From assembly GCF_000745975.1 (NCBI RefSeq), contig NZ_JQKJ01000003.1, forward strand, positions 124,001 to 188,000: a stretch of DNA of 64,000 nt, written 5' to 3'. This document shows positions 46,206 to 55,654 of this stretch, one piece after another; position 1 is the first letter of the stretch; each line of letters starts with the position of its first letter. This DNA comes from Desulfobacter vibrioformis DSM 8776 (GTDB taxonomy: Bacteria > Desulfobacterota > Desulfobacteria > Desulfobacterales > Desulfobacteraceae). The notes beneath the pieces were generated by a model that saw nothing but the letters and a program-made list of their open reading frames with translations, ran no database searches and had not been told where the DNA came from. The translations under genes were made by a program, and so were the position numbers.

Positions 46206-46634
46206 ATGAAAAAAAAAGTGTTGTTTGTGTGTGTTCACAATTCTGCCAGAAGCCAGATGGCAGAAGCCTATTTAAAAAAAGCCAGCCCCGAGGCGTATGA
46301 GGTATTCAGCGCCGGCCTTGAACCAGGCAATCTGAACGCGGTTGTGGTTGAGGCAATGAAGCAGGATGGAATCGATATTTCAGGCAACCGGACAAAATCG
46401 GTCAATGAATTTCTGGATGCCGGTGTGGAATTTGATCATGTGATTACCGTTTGCGATGAATCATCGGCTGAACAGTGCCCGGTTTTTCCCGGCAAGGGGA
46501 ACCGGATGCACTGGGCGTTTGAAGACCCCTCCGGTCTTGACGGTTCCTTTGATGAAAAACTGGTACGGGTAAAGCAGATCCGGGATCAGATCAAAGCAAA
46601 GGTCACGGACTGGAATACTTGCGTTAAGCCATGA
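46206..46634 (+). CDS. arsC: Arsenate reductase ArsC, thioredoxin-coupled type
   Basis: A 142-residue low-molecular-weight-phosphatase fold protein. The P-loop is CVHNSARSQ. Cys9, Cys83 (TVCDES) and Cys91 (EQCPVF) form the three-cysteine relay of the S. aureus/B. subtilis enzyme, which reduces arsenate using thioredoxin. There is no arsB or arsR next to it, so its place in a Crp/Fnr-led operon is unusual. It starts 16 bases after the regulator stop and overlaps sixA by 4. Confidence 0.93.
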   Translation: MKKKVLFVCVHNSARSQMAEAYLKKASPEAYEVFSAGLEPGNLNAVVVEAMKQDGIDISGNRTKSVNEFLDAGVEFDHVITVCDESSAEQCPVFPGKGNRMHWAFEDPSGLDGSFDEKLVRVKQIRDQIKAKVTDWNTCVKP

Positions 46635-47128
46635 AAACACTTCACCTTATCCGCCATGCCAAGTCCAGCTGGAAGGACGAAAACCTTGCCGATATTGACA
46701 GGCCCCTGGCCCCAAGGGGCATCCGGGCATGCGCTGCAATGGCGCCTGAAATTGCAAAATCAGGCTGTGATTTCTCCAATGTTTTCACAAGCCCTGCGGC
46801 CCGGGCCAGGGAAACCATTGAAAGGATTTCCGGCCATCTCAAAGGGTTCTCTTTTACCTGGACCGTGGCAGAAAAACTATACACCTTCAACGCCCGCGAC
46901 CTGTTGGCGTTTTGCCGGGATGATCTGCCCGCAAATATTGACCAGGCGGTTATTGTGGGTCATAACCCGGCGTTTCATGATTTTTGCAGCCAGATGGGAG
47001 ACACCTCCCTGGAAAAGCTGCCCACCTGCGCCTATGCCCGGCTGGAACTGGACGCGGATGCCTGGGGCTTTATCGGCCCGGCCAGGTTGCGGCTCACTGA
47101 ATTTTTAACCCCAAAGATGTTCCGGTGA
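46631..47128 (+). CDS. sixA: Phosphohistidine phosphatase SixA-like
   Basis: A 165-residue histidine phosphatase. The catalytic RHA motif is in LIRHAKSSW, with an Arg in SPAARARETIE and the second His in VIVGHNPAFHDF. SixA removes phosphate from histidine on phosphotransfer domains and PTS proteins. It overlaps arsC by ATGA and the large helicase by 4 bases. Confidence 0.9.
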   Translation: MKTLHLIRHAKSSWKDENLADIDRPLAPRGIRACAAMAPEIAKSGCDFSNVFTSPAARARETIERISGHLKGFSFTWTVAEKLYTFNARDLLAFCRDDLPANIDQAVIVGHNPAFHDFCSQMGDTSLEKLPTCAYARLELDADAWGFIGPARLRLTEFLTPKMFR

Positions 47129-50100
47129 TGGAGATCGTCCAGGATTGTAACCAAGATAGTGCCCGGGAATCGGACAGGATTCCGGAACTTGCACCCGGAA
47201 ACCTGCCTTCGGCCCTGCCCATTGACCTGAAGAATGACCTGAAGAATGATCTGTCCAATCCCCTGGTCATTGATTTTGAAGCCACACCCGATGGCGCGGT
47301 GTTTCACATCGCTGCCGTATTTAACGGCCAGATTTTCAATGAAGAGAAGATTTCAAATCCGGCCCCGGCACTCAAACGGCTTTCCCAGTTTGCACAAGGT
47401 GCAACACATATCCTCGGGCACAATATTATCAAGCATGACCTGGCCCTGGCCCGGGACCATTGCCCGGATGCCGGAATCCTCTCTTTGATCCCCATAGATA
47501 CACTGATTCTCTCTCCTTTAGCCTTTCCGGAAAACCCCTATCACCGGCTCATCAAAGGATACAAACTTCTGAGCGCATCAAGGAATAATCCTGTGGCCGA
47601 TGCAACGCTTTCCATGGTGCTGTTTGAAGATCAAGTGGCAGCGTTTCTTCTTTTAAAAAAGACCGGCCCCGGGCTCATTGCTTTTTTTGCCTGGGCCTTT
47701 GATTTGCCAACAGGACAGTTTCAGGGAATCAGTCAGCTTTTTAAAACCCTTGGCAACGAAAAACCCGATGAGAGCCACGCCCGGGACCTGTTTTTAAATT
47801 TGTGCCAAGACCGGGGCTGTGCAGCGGCGGCCCGGGAAATCTGGGAAGAAATCGGTCAGGCCCCGCACAGGAAACCGGAACTTGCCTACCTGGTTTCCTG
47901 GCTCCGGGTGGCTGGCGGCAACTCCGTTCTTCCCGGCTGGGTCCTCCACGAGTTTGACGGCATTGCAGATCTGGTTTTAAGGCTTCGGATGGCCTGCGGG
48001 AATGACGCCTGTCCCTTTTGCATGGCGCACAACAATCCGGAACGGCTTTTAAATAAATATTTTGGGTTCACCGCGTACCGGACCATGCCCGACGGCCGGA
48101 TGCTCCAGCGGGAAATCGTTTCCGCGTCCCTTTCCGGCCGCCACCACCTGGCCATCCTGCCCACGGGCGGCGGCAAATCCATCTGCTACCAGATCCCGGC
48201 CCTTCACCGGTATGAACGCACAGGGGCGCTCACCATCGTCATTTCACCGCTCAAAGCCCTGATGAAGGACCAGGTGGACAACCTCAATCATGCCACCGGC
48301 ACCCAGGCAGCAGCAGCCATCAACGGCAGCCTGACCCTTCCCGAACGGGGTGCCGTGGTGGAGAAGGTGCGGTTAGGCGATATCGGGCTTTTGTACATCT
48401 CTCCTGAACAACTGCGGAATAAAAGCGTGGTGGAACTGATCGCCTCCCGCCAGGTGGGCTGCTGGATCTTTGACGAAGCCCACTGCCTGTCAAAATGGGG
48501 ACATGATTTCAGGCCCGACTACCTGCACGTGGCAGATCTCATTGCCGGACACAAAAACCGGCCAGGCCCAATACCGGTGATCGGTGCGTTCACGGCCACG
48601 GCCAAAAAAGATGTCAAAGAAGAAATCCGCCAGCATTTTAATGAGAAACTCGGTCTTGATCTGGACAGCTTTGAGGGGGGCGTAGACCGGGAAAATCTTC
48701 ACTTTTACGTCTATCCTGTCACCGCCGCTGAAAAATACGATGTCATTGCCCGCACCCTTCACGAAAATCTGTCGGAAACAAAGGGCAGTGCCATTGTCTA
48801 TTGCGCATCCCGGAAAGGCACGGAAAGCTTAAGCCAATTTCTCAACGAGCGCGGCATTGTATGCCAGGCCTTTCATGCAGGCCGAAACGAACCGGACAAG
48901 CGCAACATCCAGGAAGATTTTATCTCAGGCACCATCCCTGTGATCTGCGCCACCAACGCCTTTGGCATGGGCATCGACAAAAAGGATATCCGGCTGGTCA
49001 TCCATGCGGATATCCCGGGTTCCCTTGAAAACTATCTCCAGGAAGCCGGCAGGGCCGGACGGGACCAGGACCTTGCCGACTGCATCCTGCTTTATGAACA
49101 GGATGACATTGACAGCCAGTTCTCCTTGAATGCTTATTCAAAGCTCTCTTTGCAGGATATCAAAAAAATTCTCAAGGTGTTAAAGGACCGGGGCAAAAAA
49201 CATCCCGAAATCGTGATCACCCCGGCTGAGATCCTTCGCCTGGCAGGATATGAGCATATGGGCGGCGATGATCAAAGGGCCAGGATTGCCGTGGCCTGGC
49301 TGGAGAGACGGGGGTTTATCCGGCGTGATTTCAACCGCACCCTGTTTTTCAAGGGCGTGCCTTTGGTGAAAAGCCTGGATGAGGCGGAAAAGAAACTTGA
49401 AACCTTGAACCTGTCCCGGACCGTTCATTCGGTATATATGACGCTGTTGCAGACCCTTTTTAACGAAGATAAAAACGCCCTGATCTCGGCGGACATGCTG
49501 TGCGAGGCGCTCAGCGCCATTGAAAACCTGCCGGATAAGTACCTGGACCCGCGCACCATCATGCATGAGCTGTCCAATATGGCCAATGCAGGGCTCCTCC
49601 GGGAAGGTTCGGTGATGACCGCCTTTATCCGGCCCAAGGGCCGGAACAGCGCCGGGGACCTGTTAACGCTTTTTTCCCGCATGGAAAAGACCATGGCCGA
49701 CCTCATGGCAGAGCTTTCCCCGGACTCCAGTGCGGACAAAGCCGACCTGATCAACCTGCGGCGGGTTGCCCAGCGTCTCAAGGACAAGGGCTTTCAAACC
49801 GCCACCACAGACATCTGCACCACCTTGCTGCACATCATGGCTGCGGACCAGGGGGAGTCCGGGGGCAAAAGCCTGAAAATCGCCGGGAAAAAAGGCGCAG
49901 AACAGCAGCGGGTCTTTGTCAATGTGCCCTGGCAGATTTTAAAGGAGCGCATGGACCTGCGCCACAGGTGCGCCCAAGTCTGTATTGACGCCATCATCAA
50001 AAATCTTGAACCGGAACTTAAAGCCGCCCAGAAAGAGATCCTGGGGCAGTTTTTCCTTTCTGACATCATCCAGGCCATGACCCAGGATATTTTTCTGTCC

Positions 50101-52371
50101 GGGTTCAAGGGAAACAGCACCAGGCTGGTGGAAAAAAGCCTGCTGTTTCTGCACGACACAAAGGTGATCACCCTTCAAAACGGTCTGGGGGTATTCCGCC
50201 AGGCATTTACCCTGGCCATGGAAGAGGCGGCCCTGCCCCGGCACTATACCCGGGGGGATTACGAGCCCTTGTCCCAGCACTATGAGCAGAAAAATGTCCA
50301 GGTGCATGTGATGGAAAAATATGCCCAGTTCGGCATGGAAAAAATCCGAAACGCCCTGGATTTTGTCCGGGACTATTTTCAACACTCCCACGATAAATTC
50401 ATCCGCCAGTACTTTCCCGGCCAGAAGAAAATCATCACCACGGCCATGACAGCCAAAGCCTATGCAGATATCATCCAAAGCCTTGGCAATAAGGTACAGG
50501 AAGCCATTGTAGCCGCCCCGGAAAACAGGAACCTGCTGGTGCTGGCAGGCCCTGGCTCGGGAAAGACCCGAACCATCGTCCACCGGTGTGCCTGGCTGAT
50601 CAAGGCACGCTCAATCAACCCGGAAAGTATCCTTGTCCTGTGCTTCAACCACGGCACCATGATCGAACTTCGGGCCAGAATCAAAGCCTTGACCGGAAAA
50701 CAAAGCGCCCAAGTGACGGCCATGACCTTCCACGGTCTTGCCATGCGCATCACGGGCCGCTGCCTGCTGGACCCATATAATGGTCAAAACCAAAACCGGG
50801 AGATTAATTTCAACCTGGTGATTGACGAAGCTGTTGAGATTCTTGAAGGCAAAATGGAGATCCCGGGTGTGGATACGGATCAGGCCCGGCAGTACCTGCT
50901 GGCCCGGTACCGTTATATTCTGGTGGATGAGTACCAGGACATAGACGCACGCCAGTACCGGTTTATTACGGCACTCACCGGCCGGCTGGCATCCAGTGAA
51001 GATGCAAAAATCGCCATCATGGCCGTGGGGGATGATGACCAGAGCATTTACGGATTCAGGGATGCCAACGTCAAATTCATCCACCAGTTCAAGGAAGATT
51101 ACAAGGCCCAGGAATTTTATCTCACCGAAAACTATCGCTGCCCCCACCCGGTCATTGAAACAGCCAATGACCTGATTGCCAGAAACCGGCAGCGCATGAA
51201 AACCCAATCCCGGTGCCGGATCAATGACAAGCGAAAACACCTGGCCCTGGCCCATGACAAAACGCCTGAAAAAGAGCGGGTGACTATGGTCTGCTGCCGG
51301 GACATCCAAAGCCAGGCCGTATATACCGCCGCCTGTATTAAAAAACTTCTGGACCAGGAAGGCGCAACCGTCAAAGACATTGCCGTGATCTGCCGCCAGG
51401 GCATTGAATATCCCGCCCTTGTGGCCCTTCGCATGGCCCTGGCAAGGCTTGGGATTCCCATAAGTTACAGCCTTACGTCCAGCCCTGGGTTTCCGCTGTT
51501 CAGCATCCGGGAATTCCAGGAAACCCTGGATTTTTTAAATGAACACAAACATGAGAGTATGGCCCCGCAGTCCCTTAAAAAAACGGTTATGGATCTGTTT
51601 GAAAACAGGTCTCCATGGACCCGGCAGGTTTGCGGTATTTTAAATGATTTTTGTTCTGTCATCAGCGGCACAGAAATTTCGGTTGCCCAGGCAAGGGAGT
51701 TTTTCCTAGGTGCACTGATCGAGGAAAAACAGGCCCGTAAAACCGGCACAGGCGTTTTCATCGGAACGGTCCACAGCATCAAGGGTATGGAGTTTAAACA
51801 TGTGCTTATCCTGGACCACGGCTGGAAAGGGAAAGATAAAGAGATAGAAGAGGAGCGCCGCCTTTACTACGTCGGCATGACCCGGGCCATGAAACACCTG
51901 ACGCTTTTTGCCATTCAGGATTCCGGCAACCCGCATACAGCCGTTCTGGCCCGCCACCCTTTTGTCTGCTGCAGGCAAGGGCCCAATGCGGTAATAACCG
52001 GCTTTTCAAAAGATCTGACCATCTCAATCCTTGGCATGGAAGATCTGTACATCTCTTTTCCCCAACGGTTTTCCCAGAACCATTCCATCCATGAACACCT
52101 GGCTGCCCTTAAAACAGGTGACCGTATCTTTCTGGAAAGAGACGGTGCCTATATCCGCATCCTCAACCCGGACCGCCAATGGGTGGGACGCCTGTCCCGG
52201 AAAGGCGCTGAAAAATGGAAACACCGCCTGCCCGGCATCATCAATGCCCAGGTGTTAGGTGTGGTGCGCCGCAATGCCGATGAAAAGGATTCTTCGTTGA
52301 AAACCAAAAACAACATTGTACAGTGGTATCTGCCCATTGTGGAAATCCTTCACAGGACTTGTCACCCTTAA
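47125..52371 (+). CDS. Exonuclease-like/RecQ/UvrD fusion helicase
   Basis: A 1748-residue protein with three modules. Residues 45-175 resemble a DEDD exonuclease (IDFEAT Asp50/Glu52, GHNIIKHD Asp105, NNPVADA Asp159; the usual catalytic His appears as Asn). A cysteine cluster CGNDACPFC (about 294-302) leads into RecQ (Walker A LPTGGGKS, DEAHCLSKWGHDFRPDY, QEAGRAGRDQD). From about 1130 a complete UvrD/PcrA helicase follows (LAGPGSGKTRT, LVDEYQDID, DDQSIYGFRDAN, VHSIKGMEF, YVGMTRA). RecQ and UvrD both move 3' to 5'; a joined pair should resolve branched DNA or strip proteins. It ends the crp-arsC-sixA operon. Confidence 0.92.
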   Translation: MMEIVQDCNQDSARESDRIPELAPGNLPSALPIDLKNDLKNDLSNPLVIDFEATPDGAVFHIAAVFNGQIFNEEKISNPAPALKRLSQFAQGATHILGHNIIKHDLALARDHCPDAGILSLIPIDTLILSPLAFPENPYHRLIKGYKLLSASRNNPVADATLSMVLFEDQVAAFLLLKKTGPGLIAFFAWAFDLPTGQFQGISQLFKTLGNEKPDESHARDLFLNLCQDRGCAAAAREIWEEIGQAPHRKPELAYLVSWLRVAGGNSVLPGWVLHEFDGIADLVLRLRMACGNDACPFCMAHNNPERLLNKYFGFTAYRTMPDGRMLQREIVSASLSGRHHLAILPTGGGKSICYQIPALHRYERTGALTIVISPLKALMKDQVDNLNHATGTQAAAAINGSLTLPERGAVVEKVRLGDIGLLYISPEQLRNKSVVELIASRQVGCWIFDEAHCLSKWGHDFRPDYLHVADLIAGHKNRPGPIPVIGAFTATAKKDVKEEIRQHFNEKLGLDLDSFEGGVDRENLHFYVYPVTAAEKYDVIARTLHENLSETKGSAIVYCASRKGTESLSQFLNERGIVCQAFHAGRNEPDKRNIQEDFISGTIPVICATNAFGMGIDKKDIRLVIHADIPGSLENYLQEAGRAGRDQDLADCILLYEQDDIDSQFSLNAYSKLSLQDIKKILKVLKDRGKKHPEIVITPAEILRLAGYEHMGGDDQRARIAVAWLERRGFIRRDFNRTLFFKGVPLVKSLDEAEKKLETLNLSRTVHSVYMTLLQTLFNEDKNALISADMLCEALSAIENLPDKYLDPRTIMHELSNMANAGLLREGSVMTAFIRPKGRNSAGDLLTLFSRMEKTMADLMAELSPDSSADKADLINLRRVAQRLKDKGFQTATTDICTTLLHIMAADQGESGGKSLKIAGKKGAEQQRVFVNVPWQILKERMDLRHRCAQVCIDAIIKNLEPELKAAQKEILGQFFLSDIIQAMTQDIFLSGFKGNSTRLVEKSLLFLHDTKVITLQNGLGVFRQAFTLAMEEAALPRHYTRGDYEPLSQHYEQKNVQVHVMEKYAQFGMEKIRNALDFVRDYFQHSHDKFIRQYFPGQKKIITTAMTAKAYADIIQSLGNKVQEAIVAAPENRNLLVLAGPGSGKTRTIVHRCAWLIKARSINPESILVLCFNHGTMIELRARIKALTGKQSAQVTAMTFHGLAMRITGRCLLDPYNGQNQNREINFNLVIDEAVEILEGKMEIPGVDTDQARQYLLARYRYILVDEYQDIDARQYRFITALTGRLASSEDAKIAIMAVGDDDQSIYGFRDANVKFIHQFKEDYKAQEFYLTENYRCPHPVIETANDLIARNRQRMKTQSRCRINDKRKHLALAHDKTPEKERVTMVCCRDIQSQAVYTAACIKKLLDQEGATVKDIAVICRQGIEYPALVALRMALARLGIPISYSLTSSPGFPLFSIREFQETLDFLNEHKHESMAPQSLKKTVMDLFENRSPWTRQVCGILNDFCSVISGTEISVAQAREFFLGALIEEKQARKTGTGVFIGTVHSIKGMEFKHVLILDHGWKGKDKEIEEERRLYYVGMTRAMKHLTLFAIQDSGNPHTAVLARHPFVCCRQGPNAVITGFSKDLTISILGMEDLYISFPQRFSQNHSIHEHLAALKTGDRIFLERDGAYIRILNPDRQWVGRLSRKGAEKWKHRLPGIINAQVLGVVRRNADEKDSSLKTKNNIVQWYLPIVEILHRTCHP

Positions 52372-52794
52372 CGCAATCCCTGACAAACCCAGCACCCGGG
52401 GAGCTGATTTTGCAGAAATGGCCTGGTAATGTAAAAATACAATTAATCCCAAATATAAATTTAAATTTGAAATCACATAAAAAAAATGTTTAACTGCATA
52501 ATATGTTGCAGGCCCTGATCATCGTTTGGTTTGGCCCAGCCTTCGGACAGCATTTAACTTAATGAAGTCAAGACGCTAAATTTACATAGCTTCTTCCCGG
52601 AATCAAACATACCGTTTGCAGTGTTGGGCGAAACGATAATCAGGGTCATATTGTAAAAAAGAGAAGCAGCATTCTCGTATAATTAAAAAGTATAGGAATT
52701 TTCATTCCTAATACCTAAAACTTAACAACCCGCCCCAGGGCGATAATTAAACCATAAAAAAAACAGACAAGCTTATCAAAAAGGGATTTTCATC
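52372..52794 (+). promoter_or_regulatory. 423-base leader region of the chemoreceptor
   Basis: This gap holds no gene. It contains a TATAAT at 52678-52683 without a convincing -35, then a small perfect palindrome TAGGAAT-TTTC-ATTCCTA at 52693-52710 that could be an operator or leader hairpin. A ribosome binding site (AAAAGGGA) precedes the ATG at 52795. Confidence 0.4.
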
Positions 52795-54576
52795 ATGGGT
52801 ATTCGTGCGAAACTCAATTATAATTTACTGATCTTTTTATTTATTGCATTTTCCGGCCTTGTCATAATCGTTAACCGTGAAATCAAACAAAAAGATACGC
52901 ATCTTACCAATGAAATTGTTGATGCTGTCATTAAAGAAGATGACCAGTTGGTAAATTCTCTTACAGAAAATTTTGAAACCATTGAAAAAAAACTTGAGCT
53001 GTCAACAGAAACCACCAAAAAAATCGTCACAGATCTCTATATCATATCGTATGGAACGCTCACAAAGTCGATAGCCAATCAAATCTTCCCCTATGTGGTT
53101 GATTTTGAAATAGAAAAAGCTCAAAAAAGCATTGAAACAATGTTAGCGGAAAATCCGGCTATTTCCTGGATACAATTTGCAACATCCGAGTCCCCTTCCG
53201 GGAATGAAAAGTACGATATGGGAAAACACCTCACCGGAGCCATGCAAAAGGAGTTTACCCATACCATCCAAGATGATTTTAATTATTTGAACGTCAAGCT
53301 TCAGGTTAACCTGGCAAGTATGGAAGCCATATCTAAAATCGAAACCATGTTCTCTGAAATCAATAAAAAAAATCATGCGGTGGTCTCTGACATAGCGGAT
53401 CAACAGGCCCAGTCGATTAAGAGTATCAAAGAATTCTCATCTACACTTTCAATACAAGCACAAAAAAATTTAAATGTTAAATTAATTGCCATTATGGCTC
53501 TGACATTTATTATTGTCGCTGGTTTCATGTTTTTTGTGGCCAGTTCCATCATCAAGCCGATTTTGATCAGTGTACGATTTGCCGAACAAATTGCAAAAGG
53601 CGATTTTACGAAAACCATCCAGTTGGACAGAAAGGATGAGGTCGGAACACTCGTAATGTCTTTAAATAAAATGGTATCAAGTTTAAGTAAAATTTTTACC
53701 GAGTTGCAGGGGGAGGCGAAGCTGTTATCCAAATCTTCCCAAAATTTATCAAAAGTGTCTGACAATTTGTCTTCAGTTTCGAATAAAACCGATACCAATG
53801 CAAAAAGTGTTTATGATGCGGCCCAAACAATGAATACAAATATTAATGACATACAGCAAGCCGCTCAACTGGCTGCATCCAATGTTGAATTTATTGTTAC
53901 GTCTACGGATGAAATGAATTCCATCATTGCAACATCTGTTAAAGCTTCAAATGATATGAGAGGAATAAGTTCTCATGCATCTGAAAAAGGACAGACCGTC
54001 TTACAGACAACAATTGCGCTGGGTGAAAGTGCAAAAAGCATCACAAAAATCACAGAAAGTATCACCGAAATCTCCGAAAGTACCAATCTACTTGCACTTA
54101 ACGCCACAATTGAGGCAGCAAGGGCAGGAGAAGCAGGTAAAGGATTTGCTGTGGTTGCCACTGAGATCAAGGAACTTGCAAAAAAAACAACAGGGGCAAC
54201 CATGGAGATTAAACAGCATGTGGGGGGAATTCAAAAAGCGTCTGAACAGGCCCTGGATGAAATTTCCGAAATCACCCGGCTGATAGGCAATATTGATCAG
54301 CGAGCTGACAGTGTTGCTGAGTCTATGGAAGTGCAATCGGAAAAAACAAAGGAAATCTCCGACAATATCTCCTCTGTATCTGTTGGGATCAAAGAAATAA
54401 CAAACCGGATTTCGGAAAATGCCGTATTTTCAGACAATATAACCAATGAGAGTAAAATGTTGACCCAGGCATCAGCAATTACCTCTGAAGAGAGTTTAAA
54501 TGTGAAGCAGAAAAGTGATGAATTAAATAAAATTGCATCTAAGCTGTTCAAAACCGTAGAGCGGTTTCAATTATAA
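52795..54576 (+). CDS. Methyl-accepting chemotaxis protein
   Basis: A 593-residue transmembrane chemoreceptor. First membrane helix at residues 9-28, a helical periplasmic region of about 190 residues, second helix ([20 protein letters not shown]), HAMP, and a cytoplasmic coiled coil. The signalling tip [21 protein letters not shown] (first 20 residues: [20 protein letters not shown]) is textbook. Methylation helices on either side carry Glu/Gln pairs. The next gene encodes a periplasmic binding protein, which could present ligand to it. No che genes are nearby. Confidence 0.95.
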   Translation: MGIRAKLNYNLLIFLFIAFSGLVIIVNREIKQKDTHLTNEIVDAVIKEDDQLVNSLTENFETIEKKLELSTETTKKIVTDLYIISYGTLTKSIANQIFPYVVDFEIEKAQKSIETMLAENPAISWIQFATSESPSGNEKYDMGKHLTGAMQKEFTHTIQDDFNYLNVKLQVNLASMEAISKIETMFSEINKKNHAVVSDIADQQAQSIKSIKEFSSTLSIQAQKNLNVKLIAIMALTFIIVAGFMFFVASSIIKPILISVRFAEQIAKGDFTKTIQLDRKDEVGTLVMSLNKMVSSLSKIFTELQGEAKLLSKSSQNLSKVSDNLSSVSNKTDTNAKSVYDAAQTMNTNINDIQQAAQLAASNVEFIVTSTDEMNSIIATSVKASNDMRGISSHASEKGQTVLQTTIALGESAKSITKITESITEISESTNLLALNATIEAARAGEAGKGFAVVATEIKELAKKTTGATMEIKQHVGGIQKASEQALDEISEITRLIGNIDQRADSVAESMEVQSEKTKEISDNISSVSVGIKEITNRISENAVFSDNITNESKMLTQASAITSEESLNVKQKSDELNKIASKLFKTVERFQL

Positions 54577-54642
54577 CAATTAGAACGGCGTTTTTAACTT
54601 TAACAGGATTATGACCGTTCCCAAAAACAGGAGGAAAACAAG

Positions 54643-55407
54643 ATGATTAAAAAATTAACCTGCTCATTAATTGCTTTTTTCGTATTTCTGCCAACGCTTG
54701 TACTGGCTGACACACCGTGTAAGCTTGTTATTTATTGTGGAATTACTATGGTAAAACCCATGGTTGAAATTTCAGAAGCGTTTGAAAAAGACACCGGATG
54801 CCAAGTACAATTTGTGAAAGGGGGTTCCGGAAAGCTGCTGTCATTGCTTTTAGAACATAAAAACGGGGATCTGTTTTTACCTGGTTCAGACTCATATATT
54901 CAAAAATTGGAATCCGAGCACCCGGGGGCGATCGTTGATAAATCACAAGTAGGGTACAACCAGGCTGCGATTCTTGTAAAAAAAGGCAATCCCCAAAAAA
55001 TACCTGCAGCGCTTTCCGCTTTGACCGATGACCGTTTTGCAGTAATAATCGGATCTGCTGAAAGGGGCAGTATTGGAAAAGAAACAAAAAAAATCCTCAC
55101 AAACTATGGCAATTTTGACCAGGTTATGAAGAAGGCCACAATTACCCTGAATTCACAGAGCTTGGTGAATGCAATCAAAGCTGGCAAAGCCGATGTCAGC
55201 ATTAATTGGTACGCCGTTTCCACATGGCAGGAAAATGCGGACCATGTGGATGGGTTGCGTATAGATGAAAAATTTGCCCACAAAAATAAGCTGATACTGG
55301 CGGTATTGGCAGACTCAAAAAATCCGGATCAAGCAAAGGCTTTTCTTGCCCTCGCTGCCTCTGAAAAGGGGCATGCCCTTTTTAAAAAATATGGTTTGGC
55401 TGACTGA
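54643..55407 (+). CDS. ModA-like periplasmic anion-binding protein
   Basis: A 254-residue exported binding protein. The signal peptide (LTCSLIAFFVFLPTLVLADT) is followed by a two-lobed type II domain (VIYCGITMVKPMVEI, KGGSGKLLSLL, GDLFLPGSDSYI, then DVSINWYAVSTW). This matches the molybdate/tungstate/sulfate-type ModA-WtpA family. AGGAGG precedes the ATG. No permease or ATPase gene is adjacent. It follows the chemoreceptor by 66 bases, so a sensing rather than transport role is plausible. Confidence 0.85.
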   Translation: MIKKLTCSLIAFFVFLPTLVLADTPCKLVIYCGITMVKPMVEISEAFEKDTGCQVQFVKGGSGKLLSLLLEHKNGDLFLPGSDSYIQKLESEHPGAIVDKSQVGYNQAAILVKKGNPQKIPAALSALTDDRFAVIIGSAERGSIGKETKKILTNYGNFDQVMKKATITLNSQSLVNAIKAGKADVSINWYAVSTWQENADHVDGLRIDEKFAHKNKLILAVLADSKNPDQAKAFLALAASEKGHALFKKYGLAD

Positions 55408-55427
55408 TCTGGATCCTTACGATAGAC

Positions 55428-55485
55428 TTCCCCCCGAATGTTTCATTTATGGTATTTCAAGGCCCCATAAAACATTCGGGGGGAA
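55428..55485. terminator. Perfect 16-bp inverted repeat after the binding-protein gene
   Basis: TTCCCCCCGAATGTTT (55428-55443) is repeated exactly inverted at 55470-55485 with a 26-base loop. It probably ends transcription from 54643, although no T-run follows; a smaller hairpin (CTTTCG 55571-55576, CGAAAG 55588-55593) lies further on. Confidence 0.55.
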
Positions 55486-55654
55486 AGATTTATAAGAAAC
55501 TGTTTCATGATAGGGCAGGTAATATTAAGGACTCTTTAATTTCTTTTGTCAGGCACTGGCAGTTGGTCTGCTTTCGGTCGATGCAGTCGAAAGACCTTTG
55601 TCTTCATGCTGTTAGAAAATATCAATGATTAAAATATCATCACTGTCTTTTTTC

